A stretch of DNA of 64,000 bases from Salegentibacter salinarum (GCF_900168115.1 NZ_FUZC01000013.1:51971-115970), one strand, 5' to 3'. Shown: positions 25,609 through 34,980, numbered from the stretch's first letter. Notes: generated from the sequence alone by a model not told the origin. A program made the numbers and translations.

Positions 25609-25805
25609 TTCACCCTGAACTTGTTTCAGGGTCTATCGTCATTGAATCTATTTTCATGTTAGATTCCCGAAGCAAGTTATGGAACATTTCAGAACTACGT
25701 CATCCTGAATTTATTTTAGGATCTAAGTAGAGCAAAAGTTCAAAGCATGTTAGATTCCCCAAGCCAATTCGGGATAAAGTCTGAAACAAGTTCAGCATGG
25801 CGTAA
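25609..25805. repeat. REP-like imperfect palindromes, tandem (gaacttgtttcagg family)
   Basis: The 300-bp spacer 25563-25863 is mostly this repeat: caccctgaacttgtttcagggtct, then gattcccgaagc, then cgtcatcctgaatttattttaggatct, then gatt-ccccaagccaattcggg and ctgaaacaagttcagcatgg. Several arms alternate, so more than one element is fused here. I see no gene in the spacer. Confidence 0.65.
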
Positions 25806-25863
25806 CAACGTAATTATCTTCAAAACGTCCTCCTACCTTCCTCCTCCGTTCAGGCTGCTAAAA

Positions 25864-26163
25864 TTAAGCAGCATTATTTTCTAAGGGCTTAATATTATTG
25901 AATTCTTTTCCTTTTAGGTTTTTTTCCACTTCCAAATCGTAATCATCCTGTAACCCTAACCAGAACTTAGCAGTTGTTCCAAAATATTTTGAAAGGCGTA
26001 AAGCGGTATCTGCAGTAATTCTTCTATTCTTTTTTATAATTTCACTTACTCGGGTTTGAGGAATAAAGGTTTCTTTTGAAAGCCGGTATGCACTAATTTC
26101 TAAAGGATCTAAAAATTCTTCTTTTAATATTTCCCCGGGATGTATGTTATTTAACTTTTTCAT
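25864..26163 (-). CDS. higA: HigA-type antitoxin (XRE HTH)
   Basis: The 99-residue protein has the family pattern HPGEILKEEFLDPLEISAYRLS, then a helix-turn-helix (PQTRVSEIIKKNRRIT, ADTALRLSKYFGTTAKFW) and a short acidic tail. HigA binds the HigB toxin and represses the operon. The gene follows higB with a 16-bp gap on the same strand, the toxin-first order typical of HigBA. A perfect palindrome just upstream of higB is the likely operator. Confidence 0.9.
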   Translation of the reverse strand: MKKLNNIHPGEILKEEFLDPLEISAYRLSKETFIPQTRVSEIIKKNRRITADTALRLSKYFGTTAKFWLGLQDDYDLEVEKNLKGKEFNNIKPLENNAA

Positions 26164-26179
26164 ATTTACGATTTTAAAG

Positions 26180-26461
26180 TTAATGATAGTCTATAATCTG
26201 AACTTCAAAAGCATTATCATTTTCCCATTTAAACATTATTCTCCATTGCTTATTGATTCTAATGTTATACATACCTTCAAAATTTCCACTCAGTTTTTCC
26301 AGGTGATTAGCGGGAGGAATTCTTAAGTCATTTATTGTATGAGCATTATTTATCATTCTCAATTTTCTTCTGGCCACATTTTGAATATTGGCCGGAAGTT
26401 TTCGTGATTGAATTCCTTTCCAAATTTTATCAGTTTCTTTATCTCTAAATGATCTAATCAC
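26180..26461 (-). CDS. higB: HigB toxin (RelE/ParE superfamily)
   Basis: The 93-residue protein shows the HigB pattern: MIRSFRDKETDKIWKG at the start, RKLPANIQNVARRKLRMI, LRIPPANHLEKLSG and NIRINKQWRIMFKW, with the closing YH. HigB is a ribosome-dependent mRNA endonuclease. The start codon is 15 bp from a 13-bp palindrome at 26477-26489. All key positions look intact, so this module should be active, unlike the decayed pair at 10.2-10.7 kb. Confidence 0.92.
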   Translation of the reverse strand: MIRSFRDKETDKIWKGIQSRKLPANIQNVARRKLRMINNAHTINDLRIPPANHLEKLSGNFEGMYNIRINKQWRIMFKWENDNAFEVQIIDYH

Positions 26462-26476
26462 TTTTAATTTCGCTTC

Positions 26477-26489
26477 ACGTTACTAACGT
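26477..26489. promoter_or_regulatory. Candidate HigA operator (13-bp palindrome)
   Basis: ACGTTACTAACGT is a perfect 6-bp inverted repeat around one base, 15 bp before higB. A second TAACGTTA core lies at 26618-26625. HigA proteins bind palindromes of this size, so a role in autoregulation is likely. Confidence 0.55.
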
Positions 26490-26589
26490 TAAAGGTAAGT
26501 AAAATTATATTTTATAACAAGAAAATATTTGGTGTGAAAAATGATTTAATAGAATATCCCTATGAGCAATTATGAAACTGTAAAAATGA

Positions 26590-26629
26590 AAAATTAGGGT
26601 AAAGTTAATATTAAAACTAACGTTACCCT
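26590..26629 (-). terminator. Hairpin terminator after fabI
   Basis: On the minus strand AGGGTAACGTTA (26629-26618) pairs with TAACTTTACCCT (26607-26596), one mismatch, with a 10-nt loop, and is followed by AATTTTT. It lies 70 bp beyond the fabI stop and so fits a fabI terminator. The stem also contains a TAACGTTA core close to the HigA operator. Confidence 0.6.
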
Positions 26630-26701
26630 GAAAACTAGTTTGTTATTGCACGTCCTGCTATCACGAAGTTTGAGGACAGCAGAAGGAGAAAACATAATCT
26701 T

Positions 26702-27529
26702 CTACTTCTCCTCCTGCCCTTTAATAAAAGACTCCATAACTTCCTGGCTAACTCCCATATTCGAGAATCCGCCGTCATGGAAAAGATTTTGGAGCGTAAC
26801 TTTCTTTGTAAGGTCTGAAAAGAGACTTACCGTGTAATCGGCGCATTCTAATGCGGTTGCGTTACCAAGGGGAGACATCTTATCGGCGTAGGCGATAAAG
26901 CCATCAAATCCTTTTACACCCTGTCCTGCAGTAGTTGGGGTTGGGGATTGTGAAATAGTATTCACTCTCACTTTATGATCTTTTCCAAAGAAATAACCAA
27001 AACTACGCGCTATAGATTCTAAAAACGCTTTATTGTCGGCCATATCATTATAATCAGGGAATACGCGTTGGGCAGCCATATAGCTAAGCGCTACAATACT
27101 TCCCCACTCGTTCATCGCTTCTTTCTTGTAAAGCACCTGCATAGTTTTATGAAAAGAAACTGCAGAAATATCCCAGCCTTTGTTGGTGAAATCGTAATTC
27201 TGCTCGGTGTAATGATTTCCTTTTCTAACATTTACAGACATCCCTATAGCGTGAAGTACAAAATCGATTTTACCGCCAAGAATCTCCATAGATTTTTCAA
27301 CCAGGTTTTCCAGGTCTTCTATTTTGGTAGCATCAGCAGGAATAATTTCTGAACCGGTTTTCTCGGCCAGCTCTTTAAGCGTTCCCATTCTTAACGCGAT
27401 TGGAGCGTTGGTAAGCACAAACTCTCCCCCTTCTTCCTTAACGCGCTCAGCGGTTTTCCAGGCGATAGAATTCTCGTCTAATGCGCCAAAAATGATTCCT
27501 TTTTTTCCTTTTAACAGGTTATATGACAT
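26702..27529 (-). CDS. fabI: Enoyl-[acyl-carrier-protein] reductase (NADH)
   Basis: The 275-residue enzyme reduces enoyl-ACP in the last step of fatty acid elongation. It carries GIIFGALDENSIAWKTAERV (nucleotide loop with the FabI SIA signature), LHAIGMS and the catalytic SYMAAQRVFPDYNDMADNKAFLES with the Y-x6-K pair (about 156-163). The motif NTISQSPTPTTAG is also typical. The sequence is a FabI-type SDR and not FabV, FabK or FabL. The gene is transcribed alone and ends at the hairpin near 26600. Confidence 0.95.
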   Translation of the reverse strand: MSYNLLKGKKGIIFGALDENSIAWKTAERVKEEGGEFVLTNAPIALRMGTLKELAEKTGSEIIPADATKIEDLENLVEKSMEILGGKIDFVLHAIGMSVNVRKGNHYTEQNYDFTNKGWDISAVSFHKTMQVLYKKEAMNEWGSIVALSYMAAQRVFPDYNDMADNKAFLESIARSFGYFFGKDHKVRVNTISQSPTPTTAGQGVKGFDGFIAYADKMSPLGNATALECADYTVSLFSDLTKKVTLQNLFHDGGFSNMGVSQEVMESFIKGQEEK

Positions 27530-27682
27530 AGTGATAAATTTTTTCGTTTTGTTAATATAAATCAGCCCGGAGTAAGCTCACAAGGCATTTTAAGTATAAA
27601 ATTTTTATTTCGAAGCTAGCCCGAAAATAAATAAATTTCTATTAGCTGGTAAAGATAGCAAAATTACTTTCAGACCATAGTT

Positions 27683-29335
27683 TTAATCCAGGAGTGCACG
27701 TGCGTGAGCCCGCGCCGAATCTCCAATATTCTTACCGCCAAGCATCATTGCCAGCTCTTCTACGCGCTCGCCGCCCTTTAATTCTTCTATCTTGGTGGTA
27801 GTGGCGTTAGCTGAATCTTCTTTAAAAATCTTAAAATGACTGTTTCCTTTCCCGGCAATTTGCGGAAGATGTGTAATGGCAATTACCTGCATTGCATTCC
27901 CCATTCGCTGTAAGATTCCTGCCATTTTCTGAGCGATATCTCCTGAAACACCAGTATCAATTTCATCAAAAATAATGGTTGGAAGTTTGCTTTGCGCAGC
28001 GAGAATACTTTTGACCGCGAGCATAATCCTGGAAAGTTCCCCGCCGGAAGCTGCTTTTTTAATTTCTTTAAAATCGCCACCTTTATTCGCCGCCAAATAC
28101 CAAAACAATTCATCCTGACCGTTAGCGAGGAAATTCTTAGCTTTTTTTAATTCAATTTTTAATCTGGCGTTTGGCATACCAAGATCGGCAAGTAAACTTT
28201 CAGCTTCCTTGATAAAGGCCGGAACTATTGCTTTTCGTTTTTCGTGTAATTTGGCCGCTATGCTTCCCAGTTTAGTTTCTTGTTTTACAATTGCATTTTC
28301 TAATTCTGAAAGTGCATTTTCGGCATTTTCACTTACCGAAACTTTCTCCTGAAGTTCGTCTTTGATCTTCAGTAATTCTTCAATATTTTCTGCGGAATGT
28401 TTTTTCTGTAAATTATAGATCAGCTGAAGCTTTTGATTGGTGGCTTCCAGCTCTTCCGGATTGGCTTCTACCCTATCCAGCGCATCGCTAACTTCTGAAG
28501 AAAGATCGTCTAATTCAATAATTACACTTTCAATACGCTGATGCAGATTTTCATAATTTGAAGATAAACTAGCAATCCTGGACAGCGAGGCACGAGCCTG
28601 TTTTAAGCTGTCTAAACTTCCAATTTCTTCCTGCTCCAGTAAATTTAAAGCTGAACTTAAATTTTCGGTTAATTCTTCAACATTGCTCAATTCCTCGTAA
28701 CGGGTCTCCAGTTCTTCCTGCATCCCGTTTTCTAAACGTGCTTCTTCAAGTTCGTTAAGTAAAAATAAATTGTAATCGTATTCTTTGGTGGCCTGGGCCT
28801 GTTCTTCTTTTAATTCTACCAGTCGCTTTTGTAACTTTTTATAAGCTTTTAGTTCGGTTTTATATTCCAAAAGCAAAGTCTCACTGTTGGCAATGGTATC
28901 AATTACCTGAAACTGGTAATCGTTATTTCCCAAACTCAAAGTTTCGTGCTGACTGTGGATATCGATCAGATATTCTCCCAGTTTATTTAATGAAGTGAGT
29001 TTTACCGGCGTATCGTTTACAAAAGCGCGGGATTTCCCTGAAGCTAAAATTTCTCGCCTGATTATGGTATTTTCTTCATAATCCAGGTCTTCAGAAACAA
29101 AGAAATCTTTCAGCTTATAATTAGAGATATTGAAACTTCCTTCTATCACGCATTTTTTCTCAGCATCGCGAATACTGCCATAGTCGGCGCGATTACCTAA
29201 AAGGAGCCCGAGTGCGCCCAGCATAATAGATTTACCGGCACCGGTTTCCCCTGTAATAATAGTAAAGCCTTCCTGAAGTTTGATATTTATATCTTCAATT
29301 AAGGCGTAATTTTTTATGGATAGAGCTGTGAGCAA
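27683..29335 (-). CDS. recN: DNA repair protein RecN
   Basis: The 550-residue SMC-like ATPase has Walker A GETGAGKS at residues 29-36, a long central coiled coil (about 155-370), a Q/signature region with ASGGELSRIMLAVKS and Walker B IIFDEIDTGVSG. RecN acts early in double-strand break repair. The coiled coil is rich in Glu and Lys heptads as expected. It is the last gene in the bamD-rpoZ-coaBC-DUF4835-recN run, 163 bp after the DUF4835 gene, so it could also have its own promoter. Confidence 0.95.
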   Translation of the reverse strand: MLTALSIKNYALIEDINIKLQEGFTIITGETGAGKSIMLGALGLLLGNRADYGSIRDAEKKCVIEGSFNISNYKLKDFFVSEDLDYEENTIIRREILASGKSRAFVNDTPVKLTSLNKLGEYLIDIHSQHETLSLGNNDYQFQVIDTIANSETLLLEYKTELKAYKKLQKRLVELKEEQAQATKEYDYNLFLLNELEEARLENGMQEELETRYEELSNVEELTENLSSALNLLEQEEIGSLDSLKQARASLSRIASLSSNYENLHQRIESVIIELDDLSSEVSDALDRVEANPEELEATNQKLQLIYNLQKKHSAENIEELLKIKDELQEKVSVSENAENALSELENAIVKQETKLGSIAAKLHEKRKAIVPAFIKEAESLLADLGMPNARLKIELKKAKNFLANGQDELFWYLAANKGGDFKEIKKAASGGELSRIMLAVKSILAAQSKLPTIIFDEIDTGVSGDIAQKMAGILQRMGNAMQVIAITHLPQIAGKGNSHFKIFKEDSANATTTKIEELKGGERVEELAMMLGGKNIGDSARAHARALLD

Positions 29336-29497
29336 AGTGTACTAAATTTGGGTTAAATATACGGGAGAAATTTTTCCCAATCAACAATAACTTTCCAATG
29401 CGTGAACACGCAGTAATAAAATGGAAAATTTAGAATTTAGAAGTCTCCGGATAAAAGGAGCAAGCATTAAAATCTAGATTATCGAGTGAAAAATCCT

Positions 29498-30385
29498 TTA
29501 TTGAAGGTTTCTCCAGTTGCGGGAATATCGGGGCGCCAGGCCACTTAAGGTCTGACTTAATTCCGGACGGTTAATTTCGGGACCGTCGCTAAAGATTTGT
29601 GTTACCTCATCTGCCTTTGCATCAAAAAAGCTTCTAAGCAATAAAGAATTTGCCCTCCTGGAATTCATAGTTGTTAAACTTTCCAGTGCATCAGCAATTG
29701 CAATTTTTCCCGCTTCAGGATCTTTATGCATTACATCTAATCCCTGGCGGTGATACTGGTATAAAGCAGTTCGGTATTCAGAAAACATATTGGAAAGCAA
29801 ATCAGAATTTAACCGAAATCGTGAGGTTTGTCCGTCGGCTCCACTCCAGCCCGATCGGCCACTCTGTTGTGATGTATTTACAATTCGGTTAGCTTCCTGG
29901 TAATAATCGGTGCCACCCTCAGGAGCAAAAGTGTCGGCGTCCATTCCTAAAATGGTATAGACATAAAATGAAACCACAGAAACCAGGTTATTTGAAAAGG
30001 AATTCTGGCTGTAATTTAAAGGCTGATATTCGCGATAATTAAAGCTGAATTGAGAATCGTTAAAGTTAAAAATAGGGCTCACCATATTAGAACCGTACAC
30101 AGGTCTTGAAGATTGCACCTGGATGGTCCCGCTGAAAGATTCGCCTTCAAACTCGTTTATAGTGATAAACATGCTGCAGTTGATGCGCTCGCCCTGTTCA
30201 AATTCTTTATTGGTCCAGGAAGTTTGATTCACAAACTCCCGAAGCGAACTTTCTAAAGTTCTAAAAACAGAAAGATTGCTTTGCCCGGTTTGCTCGGTAT
30301 TGATCACTATCTCGCAATTGAGCTCCTGGGCAGCCGCAAAAGGCATCCCGGCAATTAAAAGAATAAGAAATAGTAATTTACGCAT
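29498..30385 (-). CDS. DUF4835/PorD-like secreted protein
   Basis: The 295-residue protein has a signal peptide (ending AAAQ near 19) and the conserved DUF4835 blocks NCEIVINTEQ, FEGERI-like FEQGERINCSMFITI, VYGSNMVSP and GMDADTFAPEGGTDYYQEA. In Bacteroidetes this family is encoded next to coaBC and recN and has been linked with the type IX secretion machinery under the name PorD; I recall that link and have not verified it. Its start overlaps the end of coaBC by 8 bp, so it is in the same operon. Confidence 0.85.
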   Translation of the reverse strand: MRKLLFLILLIAGMPFAAAQELNCEIVINTEQTGQSNLSVFRTLESSLREFVNQTSWTNKEFEQGERINCSMFITINEFEGESFSGTIQVQSSRPVYGSNMVSPIFNFNDSQFSFNYREYQPLNYSQNSFSNNLVSVVSFYVYTILGMDADTFAPEGGTDYYQEANRIVNTSQQSGRSGWSGADGQTSRFRLNSDLLSNMFSEYRTALYQYHRQGLDVMHKDPEAGKIAIADALESLTTMNSRRANSLLLRSFFDAKADEVTQIFSDGPEINRPELSQTLSGLAPRYSRNWRNLQ

Positions 30386-31583
30386 CTAACAAATGTACGA
30401 TTTCGTTTAAAATATCGCTGGCAACTTCAGCCTTGGTTTTTAGATCAAAAGCTTTTTCTGAATCTTTATAGACCAGAGTAATTTTATTGGTATCTTTTTT
30501 AAAACCTGCCCCGGCATCGTTTAATGAATTCAGCACGATAAAATCGAGGTTTTTCTTTGCTAGCTTTTCCCGGGCGTGTTCAAGTTCGTTATTGGTTTCT
30601 AAAGCAAAACCTATCAATTTTTGATGGGTTTTCTTTTTGCCCAGGGACAGAAGAATATCCTGGGTTTTGGTAAGTTCCAGGTTAAGGTTTTCTTCAGCCT
30701 TTTTTATCTTTTGAGCTGCTACTATTTTCGGCTTATAATCTGAGACCGCAGCTGCAGCAATTGCCACATCTACATTTTCAAAATAATCATGTGCGGCCAA
30801 ATACATATCGCGGGCGCTAACCACTCTTATTAAATTGATTTTTGGATCGTCAATTTCTAAATGTGTAGGACCGGAAATTAGGATCACCTCAGCGCCAAGC
30901 GATGCGGCTTTTTTAGCGAGTTCAAATCCCATTTTTCCGCTGGAATGATTTCCTATAAAGCGAACAGGATCTATAGCTTCGTATGTTGGACCGGCAGTAA
31001 TAAGTACCTTTTTACCCTCTAAAGGCAGATTTTTAGAAAAATGTGCTTCAATAAAACTGATAATTTCCTCGGGTTCTGCCATTCTTCCCTCACCTTTTAA
31101 TCCGCTGGCAAGTTCACCGGAACCGGCGGGAATCATAATATTCCCGTAGGATTTTAAACTTTCAAAACTCTTTTTTGTAGAAGGGTGTTTATACATATCT
31201 AAATCCATTGCCGGAGCAAAGAAAACCGGGCATTTTGCCGAAAGATATGTTGCGAGCAGAAAATTGTCGCTATTGCCCGTGGCCATTTTAGATAAGGTAT
31301 TGGCAGTGGCAGGGGCTAAAAGCATAAAATCGGCCCAAAGGCCGAGTTCTACGTGATTGTTCCATTGCTCATCTTCATCATCTTCGGTAAAAGAGGAAAA
31401 AACCTCGTTTTTTGAAAGGGTTGAAAGCGTAAGCGGAGTAACAAACTCTTTTGCAGCCGGTGTCATCACAACTTTTACCTGTGCACCGGCTTTAATAAAT
31501 AATCGTACCAAAAAAGCAGATTTGTAAGCGGCGATACCGCCACTTATGCCCAAAAGCACTTTTTTGCCTTTTAGTACAGACAT
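30378..31583 (-). CDS. coaBC: Bifunctional phosphopantothenoylcysteine decarboxylase/ligase
   Basis: The 401-residue protein joins CoaC (decarboxylase, about 1-185) and CoaB (ligase, about 190-400). The CoaC half shows GISGGIAAYKSAFLVR, the FMN-site phrase ATANTLSKMATGNSDN and FAPAMDLDMY. The CoaB half shows AGPTYEAIDPVRFIGNHSSGKMG and the ending FKKDTNKITL. It makes 4'-phosphopantetheine from 4'-phosphopantothenate, the stage before coaD. The gene is 5 bp after rpoZ and part of the bamD operon. Confidence 0.95.
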   Translation of the reverse strand: MSVLKGKKVLLGISGGIAAYKSAFLVRLFIKAGAQVKVVMTPAAKEFVTPLTLSTLSKNEVFSSFTEDDEDEQWNNHVELGLWADFMLLAPATANTLSKMATGNSDNFLLATYLSAKCPVFFAPAMDLDMYKHPSTKKSFESLKSYGNIMIPAGSGELASGLKGEGRMAEPEEIISFIEAHFSKNLPLEGKKVLITAGPTYEAIDPVRFIGNHSSGKMGFELAKKAASLGAEVILISGPTHLEIDDPKINLIRVVSARDMYLAAHDYFENVDVAIAAAAVSDYKPKIVAAQKIKKAEENLNLELTKTQDILLSLGKKKTHQKLIGFALETNNELEHAREKLAKKNLDFIVLNSLNDAGAGFKKDTNKITLVYKDSEKAFDLKTKAEVASDILNEIVHLLDA

Positions 31584-31588
31584 CTTAA

Positions 31589-31924
31589 TTAAGCTTCTGC
31601 TTCTTCAGAATCTTTAGTGTTCCGGTAATAGATTTTACCGTCTAACCATTCCTGGATAGCTAGAGCGTGTGGCTTTGGAAGTTTTTCGTAAAACTTAGAA
31701 ACCTCAATCTGCTCTTTATTTTCAAAAATCTCATCAAGACTGTCGTTATATGTGGCAAATTCGTCAAGCTTCTCCAACAATTCCTTTTTGATCTCAGAAT
31801 TTATTTGGTTTGCCCTCTTCGCAACCACAGAAATAGCCTCATATATGTTACTTGTTGGCTCGTCTACCTTGTTCTTATCAAAGGTAATTGTGTTAATTGG
31901 TGCGTCTGTCTTTTTAATATCCAT
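31589..31924 (-). CDS. rpoZ: RNA polymerase omega subunit
   Basis: The 111-residue protein matches Bacteroidetes omega: NIYEAISVVAKRANQINSEIKKEL, then the flavobacterial extension FATYNDSLDEIFENKEQIEVSKFYEKLPKPHALAIQEWL. Omega helps assemble the beta-prime subunit. It lies between bamD and coaBC (13 and 5 bp), the conserved order. Confidence 0.92.
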   Translation of the reverse strand: MDIKKTDAPINTITFDKNKVDEPTSNIYEAISVVAKRANQINSEIKKELLEKLDEFATYNDSLDEIFENKEQIEVSKFYEKLPKPHALAIQEWLDGKIYYRNTKDSEEAEA

Positions 31925-31937
31925 CTTTCTTCTACTA

Positions 31938-32765
31938 TTAAAAATTTTGTAAGCGTGATTTTATGTCTTCGGTTGAAGCTTCAACGGCTTCAGAATATTC
32001 ACCTTCAGGGTAATATTTTTTATATTCCTGGGAATATTCCAGGGCTTGTTCAAGTCTTTCTTGCATTAGCTCTCTAAAACTGTTTACTGCCAGTTGATAA
32101 GCCGAATCAAATCTATAATATTGGGCGTCTTCCCTAAACGGAGACCCGGGATTATTAGACAGGAAATTGGTAAAAGAGGTAATCGCCGCCTGGTAATTAC
32201 CGGCTCTGGCTTCTCCGGTTAAATGATATTGCTTGGCAATTTCATATTCCTTTCTTTCCAGTTTTATACGCAATTCGGCAGCCATATCGTTAGCTGCTTC
32301 GGCGTGCTCGCCTTCAGGATAAGTGTTTAAATAGGCCTGAAGTTCTGCAATTGCTTTATGGGTATCGGTTTGATCAAGATCGTATCTTGGGGAAAGTTCG
32401 TAAAAACTTCTCGCCTTTTTATAAGCTGCTTCTTCTAGCTTATCACTATTGGGATAAGACTGCTGAAAACGCTCAAATTCGTAGGAAGAAAGGTAAAAAT
32501 CACCTAATTGGTAATAGGTATTAGCAAATAAGAAACTAAGTTTCTCTCCCTGTGGTTTCCCACGATATTGCGGAACAATTTGTTCAAACAACCTAAGGGC
32601 TTTGCGATATTTTTTCTTGCTATTTTCTTCCTGAGCTTCATTGTACAGCTCTTCAGCGTAAGTATACTTTGCTCCGGCATCATCACTTTTAAGTAAAGTT
32701 TGATACTCCCCACAGGACACAGTCAAGGTTAAAACTGCTACTAATAAAATTGCTTTCTTCATCAT
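31938..32765 (-). CDS. bamD: Outer-membrane assembly lipoprotein BamD
   Basis: The product has a lipoprotein leader that ends TVSCGE and a series of tetratricopeptide helices (LFANTYYQLGDFYLSSYEFERF, AAYKKARSFYELS, AINDMAAELR-like repeats). This matches BamD, the TPR partner in the BAM complex that folds outer-membrane barrels. I start at 32765 (MMKKAILLVAV) because the -7 element TACTTTTG lies at 32782-32789, inside the longer upstream frame. It is the first gene of the bamD-rpoZ-coaBC-DUF4835-recN run. Confidence 0.9.
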   Translation of the reverse strand: MMKKAILLVAVLTLTVSCGEYQTLLKSDDAGAKYTYAEELYNEAQEENSKKKYRKALRLFEQIVPQYRGKPQGEKLSFLFANTYYQLGDFYLSSYEFERFQQSYPNSDKLEEAAYKKARSFYELSPRYDLDQTDTHKAIAELQAYLNTYPEGEHAEAANDMAAELRIKLERKEYEIAKQYHLTGEARAGNYQAAITSFTNFLSNNPGSPFREDAQYYRFDSAYQLAVNSFRELMQERLEQALEYSQEYKKYYPEGEYSEAVEASTEDIKSRLQNF

Positions 32766-32781
32766 TTGTAAAAACATCTGG

Positions 32782-32789
32782 CAAAAGTA
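32782..32789 (-). promoter_or_regulatory. -7 element (TACTTTTG) of the bamD operon
   Basis: The minus strand reads TACTTTTG, an exact consensus match, ending 16 nt before the bamD ATG chosen here. It fixes the gene start downstream of the frame's earlier ATG. Confidence 0.55.
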
Positions 32790-32792
32790 CAT

Positions 32793-33195
32793 TTTTCTTC
32801 AGTATAAAAAAAACTTTGTGTTATCACCTTAGATAACCCCAATAAGGCCTTTTTATTATTTTGAAAGGCGATAAATTAAGATTTCTACTCGATAATCTAG
32901 ATTAAAATATTCGCGGCATCCTTTTTCATTTTTTGCTCGCCCAAAAAACGAAACAAAACCCGCCTGACGGGACGGACAGGAAAGGCGTCCTACGTAGAGG
33001 TGTGTTTTTGGGAACAAGGCCAAAAAATCGTAAATCAGCAGCTAAATTTTTTCCGGGGTTTCAAAAATTTTTGACGCTGCTGGTTTATTACACTCACTCA
33101 CGGAATTTAAAGCTCGCGAAGCTCAGCAACGATTAATTCTTCGCCAGGTGTTTTTTTAGGATGACGATTTTAAAAACTTATTAGACCTTTAAATT
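32793..33195. repeat. Gene-free spacer with repeat fragments and a large imperfect palindrome
   Basis: The spacer between bamD and dapA holds a conserved-looking phrase (ctcgcccaaaaaacgaaac), a GC hairpin cccgcctgacgggacggacagg (about 32959-32980), and a 47-nt imperfect palindrome at 33036-33082: CAGCAGC/GCTGCTG outer arms and AAATTTTT/AAAAATTT inner arms. An open frame at 32933-33136 has no family likeness and is not called. Confidence 0.5.
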
Positions 33196-34074
33196 TTAGC
33201 TGAAATTCTTCAGGAAATCTTCAATTTGCTGCTGAAGCGTCGGTGTTGCTTTTACCAATGGTAATCTCAGGTTATTCTGAATACTTCCTTTTAGAGCAAG
33301 TAAAGCTTTAATTCCCGCGGGATTCCCTTCGGAAAAAATCAGGTCTATAGAACGTTGCACTTTATAATGAAGTTCGTAGGCTTCGGCAGGTTTACCTTCT
33401 AATCCAAGCGCAACCATTTTAGAGAATTCCGCAGGGAATCCTTGTGCTATTACCGAGATCACTCCTTTTCCGCCGGCTAAAACCATAGGCAAAGTGAGCA
33501 TATCGTCTCCAGAAATTACCAGGAAATCTTTGGGTACCAGGCTTATTAATTTCATTGCCTGCACCATATCGCCAGCAGCTTCTTTTACCCCAATTACATT
33601 ATCAAAATCCCTGGCAATACGGTTAATGGTTTCCGGTAGGATATTAGAGGCAGTTCTTCCCGGCACATTATAAAGAATTATTGGCAATGGGGAAGCGGCT
33701 GCAACGGCCTTAAAATGCTGATAAATCCCTTCCTGAGTTGGTTTATTGTAAAAAGGAGAAACCGAAAGGATAGCTTCAAAAGCCGAAAGATCTGCAGCTT
33801 TTAGTTCTTCACAAAGTGCGTATGTGTTATTGCCGCCCATTCCCAAAACCAGGGACAAACGTTTATTATTCTGTTTTACAACTGTATTTATTACCAGCTG
33901 CTTTTCTTCTTTATTAAGGCTGGCGCTTTCGGCGGTAGTTCCCAAAACCACCAGGTAATCTATTCCATTTTCAATCTGGTTTTCGACCAGGTTTTCCAGT
34001 GCTTGCACATCTACAGATAAGTCTTCCTTAAAAGGAGTTATCAAAGCCACACCGGTACCAATAAATGATTTCAT
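33196..34074 (-). CDS. dapA: 4-hydroxy-tetrahydrodipicolinate synthase
   Basis: The 292-residue enzyme condenses pyruvate with aspartate semialdehyde in lysine and diaminopimelate synthesis. The Schiff-base lysine is in IGVKEAAGD (about 161) and the catalytic tyrosine in LYNVPGRTA (about 133), with GTTAESASL near 45. Length and motifs are normal. dapF is in the same window (51.1 kb). The gene is monocistronic, with 201 bp of plain AT-rich spacer upstream. Confidence 0.95.
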   Translation of the reverse strand: MKSFIGTGVALITPFKEDLSVDVQALENLVENQIENGIDYLVVLGTTAESASLNKEEKQLVINTVVKQNNKRLSLVLGMGGNNTYALCEELKAADLSAFEAILSVSPFYNKPTQEGIYQHFKAVAAASPLPIILYNVPGRTASNILPETINRIARDFDNVIGVKEAAGDMVQAMKLISLVPKDFLVISGDDMLTLPMVLAGGKGVISVIAQGFPAEFSKMVALGLEGKPAEAYELHYKVQRSIDLIFSEGNPAGIKALLALKGSIQNNLRLPLVKATPTLQQQIEDFLKNFS

Positions 34075-34275
34075 TGCTGTTTTAATTTTTTATGATAATC
34101 GAAAAGATTTGCGGGATTTCGACTTACAACTGAAAAATGCAAAATTTTCGGGCGACAAATGTATAGAATTCATCAATTTCAGCGACTCAAATCTGCTTTT
34201 GTATTTAAAGAAAAGCACATATTTAACAGCTTTGTTTTTTCTGTTAAAAAATAAACAGGAAATAGCTTCAGCTTT

Positions 34276-34980
34276 TTAAAGGAGATTCAATAAACGAAGC
34301 TTTCGCTCGGGAGTTAAGAAGAATAGCAAACTAAATATTAATCCTGTAAACCAGAGTAAATTAGCGGTAATTAAAATAGCAGAATCCTTCATATAAAATT
34401 GCGATGAATCCCTAAAAACGTCTGAAAATATAAAGGTAAGCACCACCGTGATAAAATAAATGGACTTTTTAGAATAGGAATTCAAATAATAAATAAGTGA
34501 AATAATACCCATAACTAGCAAAATCCCGTAATAAGCGATATAAATACCAAATTCCAGTTCACTGCTCATATATTGCTTAAGTTCCAATACGTGGGTAAAT
34601 AGCAAATAAGTATTTATCGCTAATAGGAGAAAAAAATAAACCAGTATGGTTTTACTGGCGCTTTCCATTTGGGTATTCTGTAAAGCTTCCCTGCTTAAAC
34701 CAAAATAGGCGATAATATAGAAAAAGAAGGATAGAAGAGTTAAGTTATTTGTATTATATATGAAGCCGTTAATTTGAGCCAGAAAGAAAAAGATAAAAAA
34801 GACCATAGCATTTAAACCCATATTCTTTTTAAGCTTAATATAAATTCCCGCAAGGCCCGGAACAAAAATAAGCTGGGTAGCCTGCATTAGCCAATCGGCT
34901 TCAGCTACCGCTGCATATAAATTTACAGCCAATAGCGGAACAAGTAATATAAGAATGTATTGAAATAGACTCATTTTCAT
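34276..34980 (-). CDS. Multi-pass membrane protein, YhhN/lysoplasmalogenase-like topology
   Basis: The 234-residue protein has seven to eight predicted hydrophobic helices, including LFQYILILLVPLLAVNLY, MVFFIFFFLAQINGF, TILVYFFLLLAINTYLLF and FITVVLTFIFSDVF. The helix number and the F-S-D motif near the penultimate helix recall the YhhN lysoplasmalogenase family, but key residues are not clear, so function is uncertain. It stands alone between dapA and the 5'-nucleotidase genes. Confidence 0.6.
   Translation of the reverse strand: MKMSLFQYILILLVPLLAVNLYAAVAEADWLMQATQLIFVPGLAGIYIKLKKNMGLNAMVFFIFFFLAQINGFIYNTNNLTLLSFFFYIIAYFGLSREALQNTQMESASKTILVYFFLLLAINTYLLFTHVLELKQYMSSELEFGIYIAYYGILLVMGIISLIYYLNSYSKKSIYFITVVLTFIFSDVFRDSSQFYMKDSAILITANLLWFTGLIFSLLFFLTPERKLRLLNLL

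Noticed and set aside
32933..33136. 67-codon plus-strand frame in the bamD-dapA spacer
   Set aside because: It runs through repeats and a palindrome and looks like no known protein.
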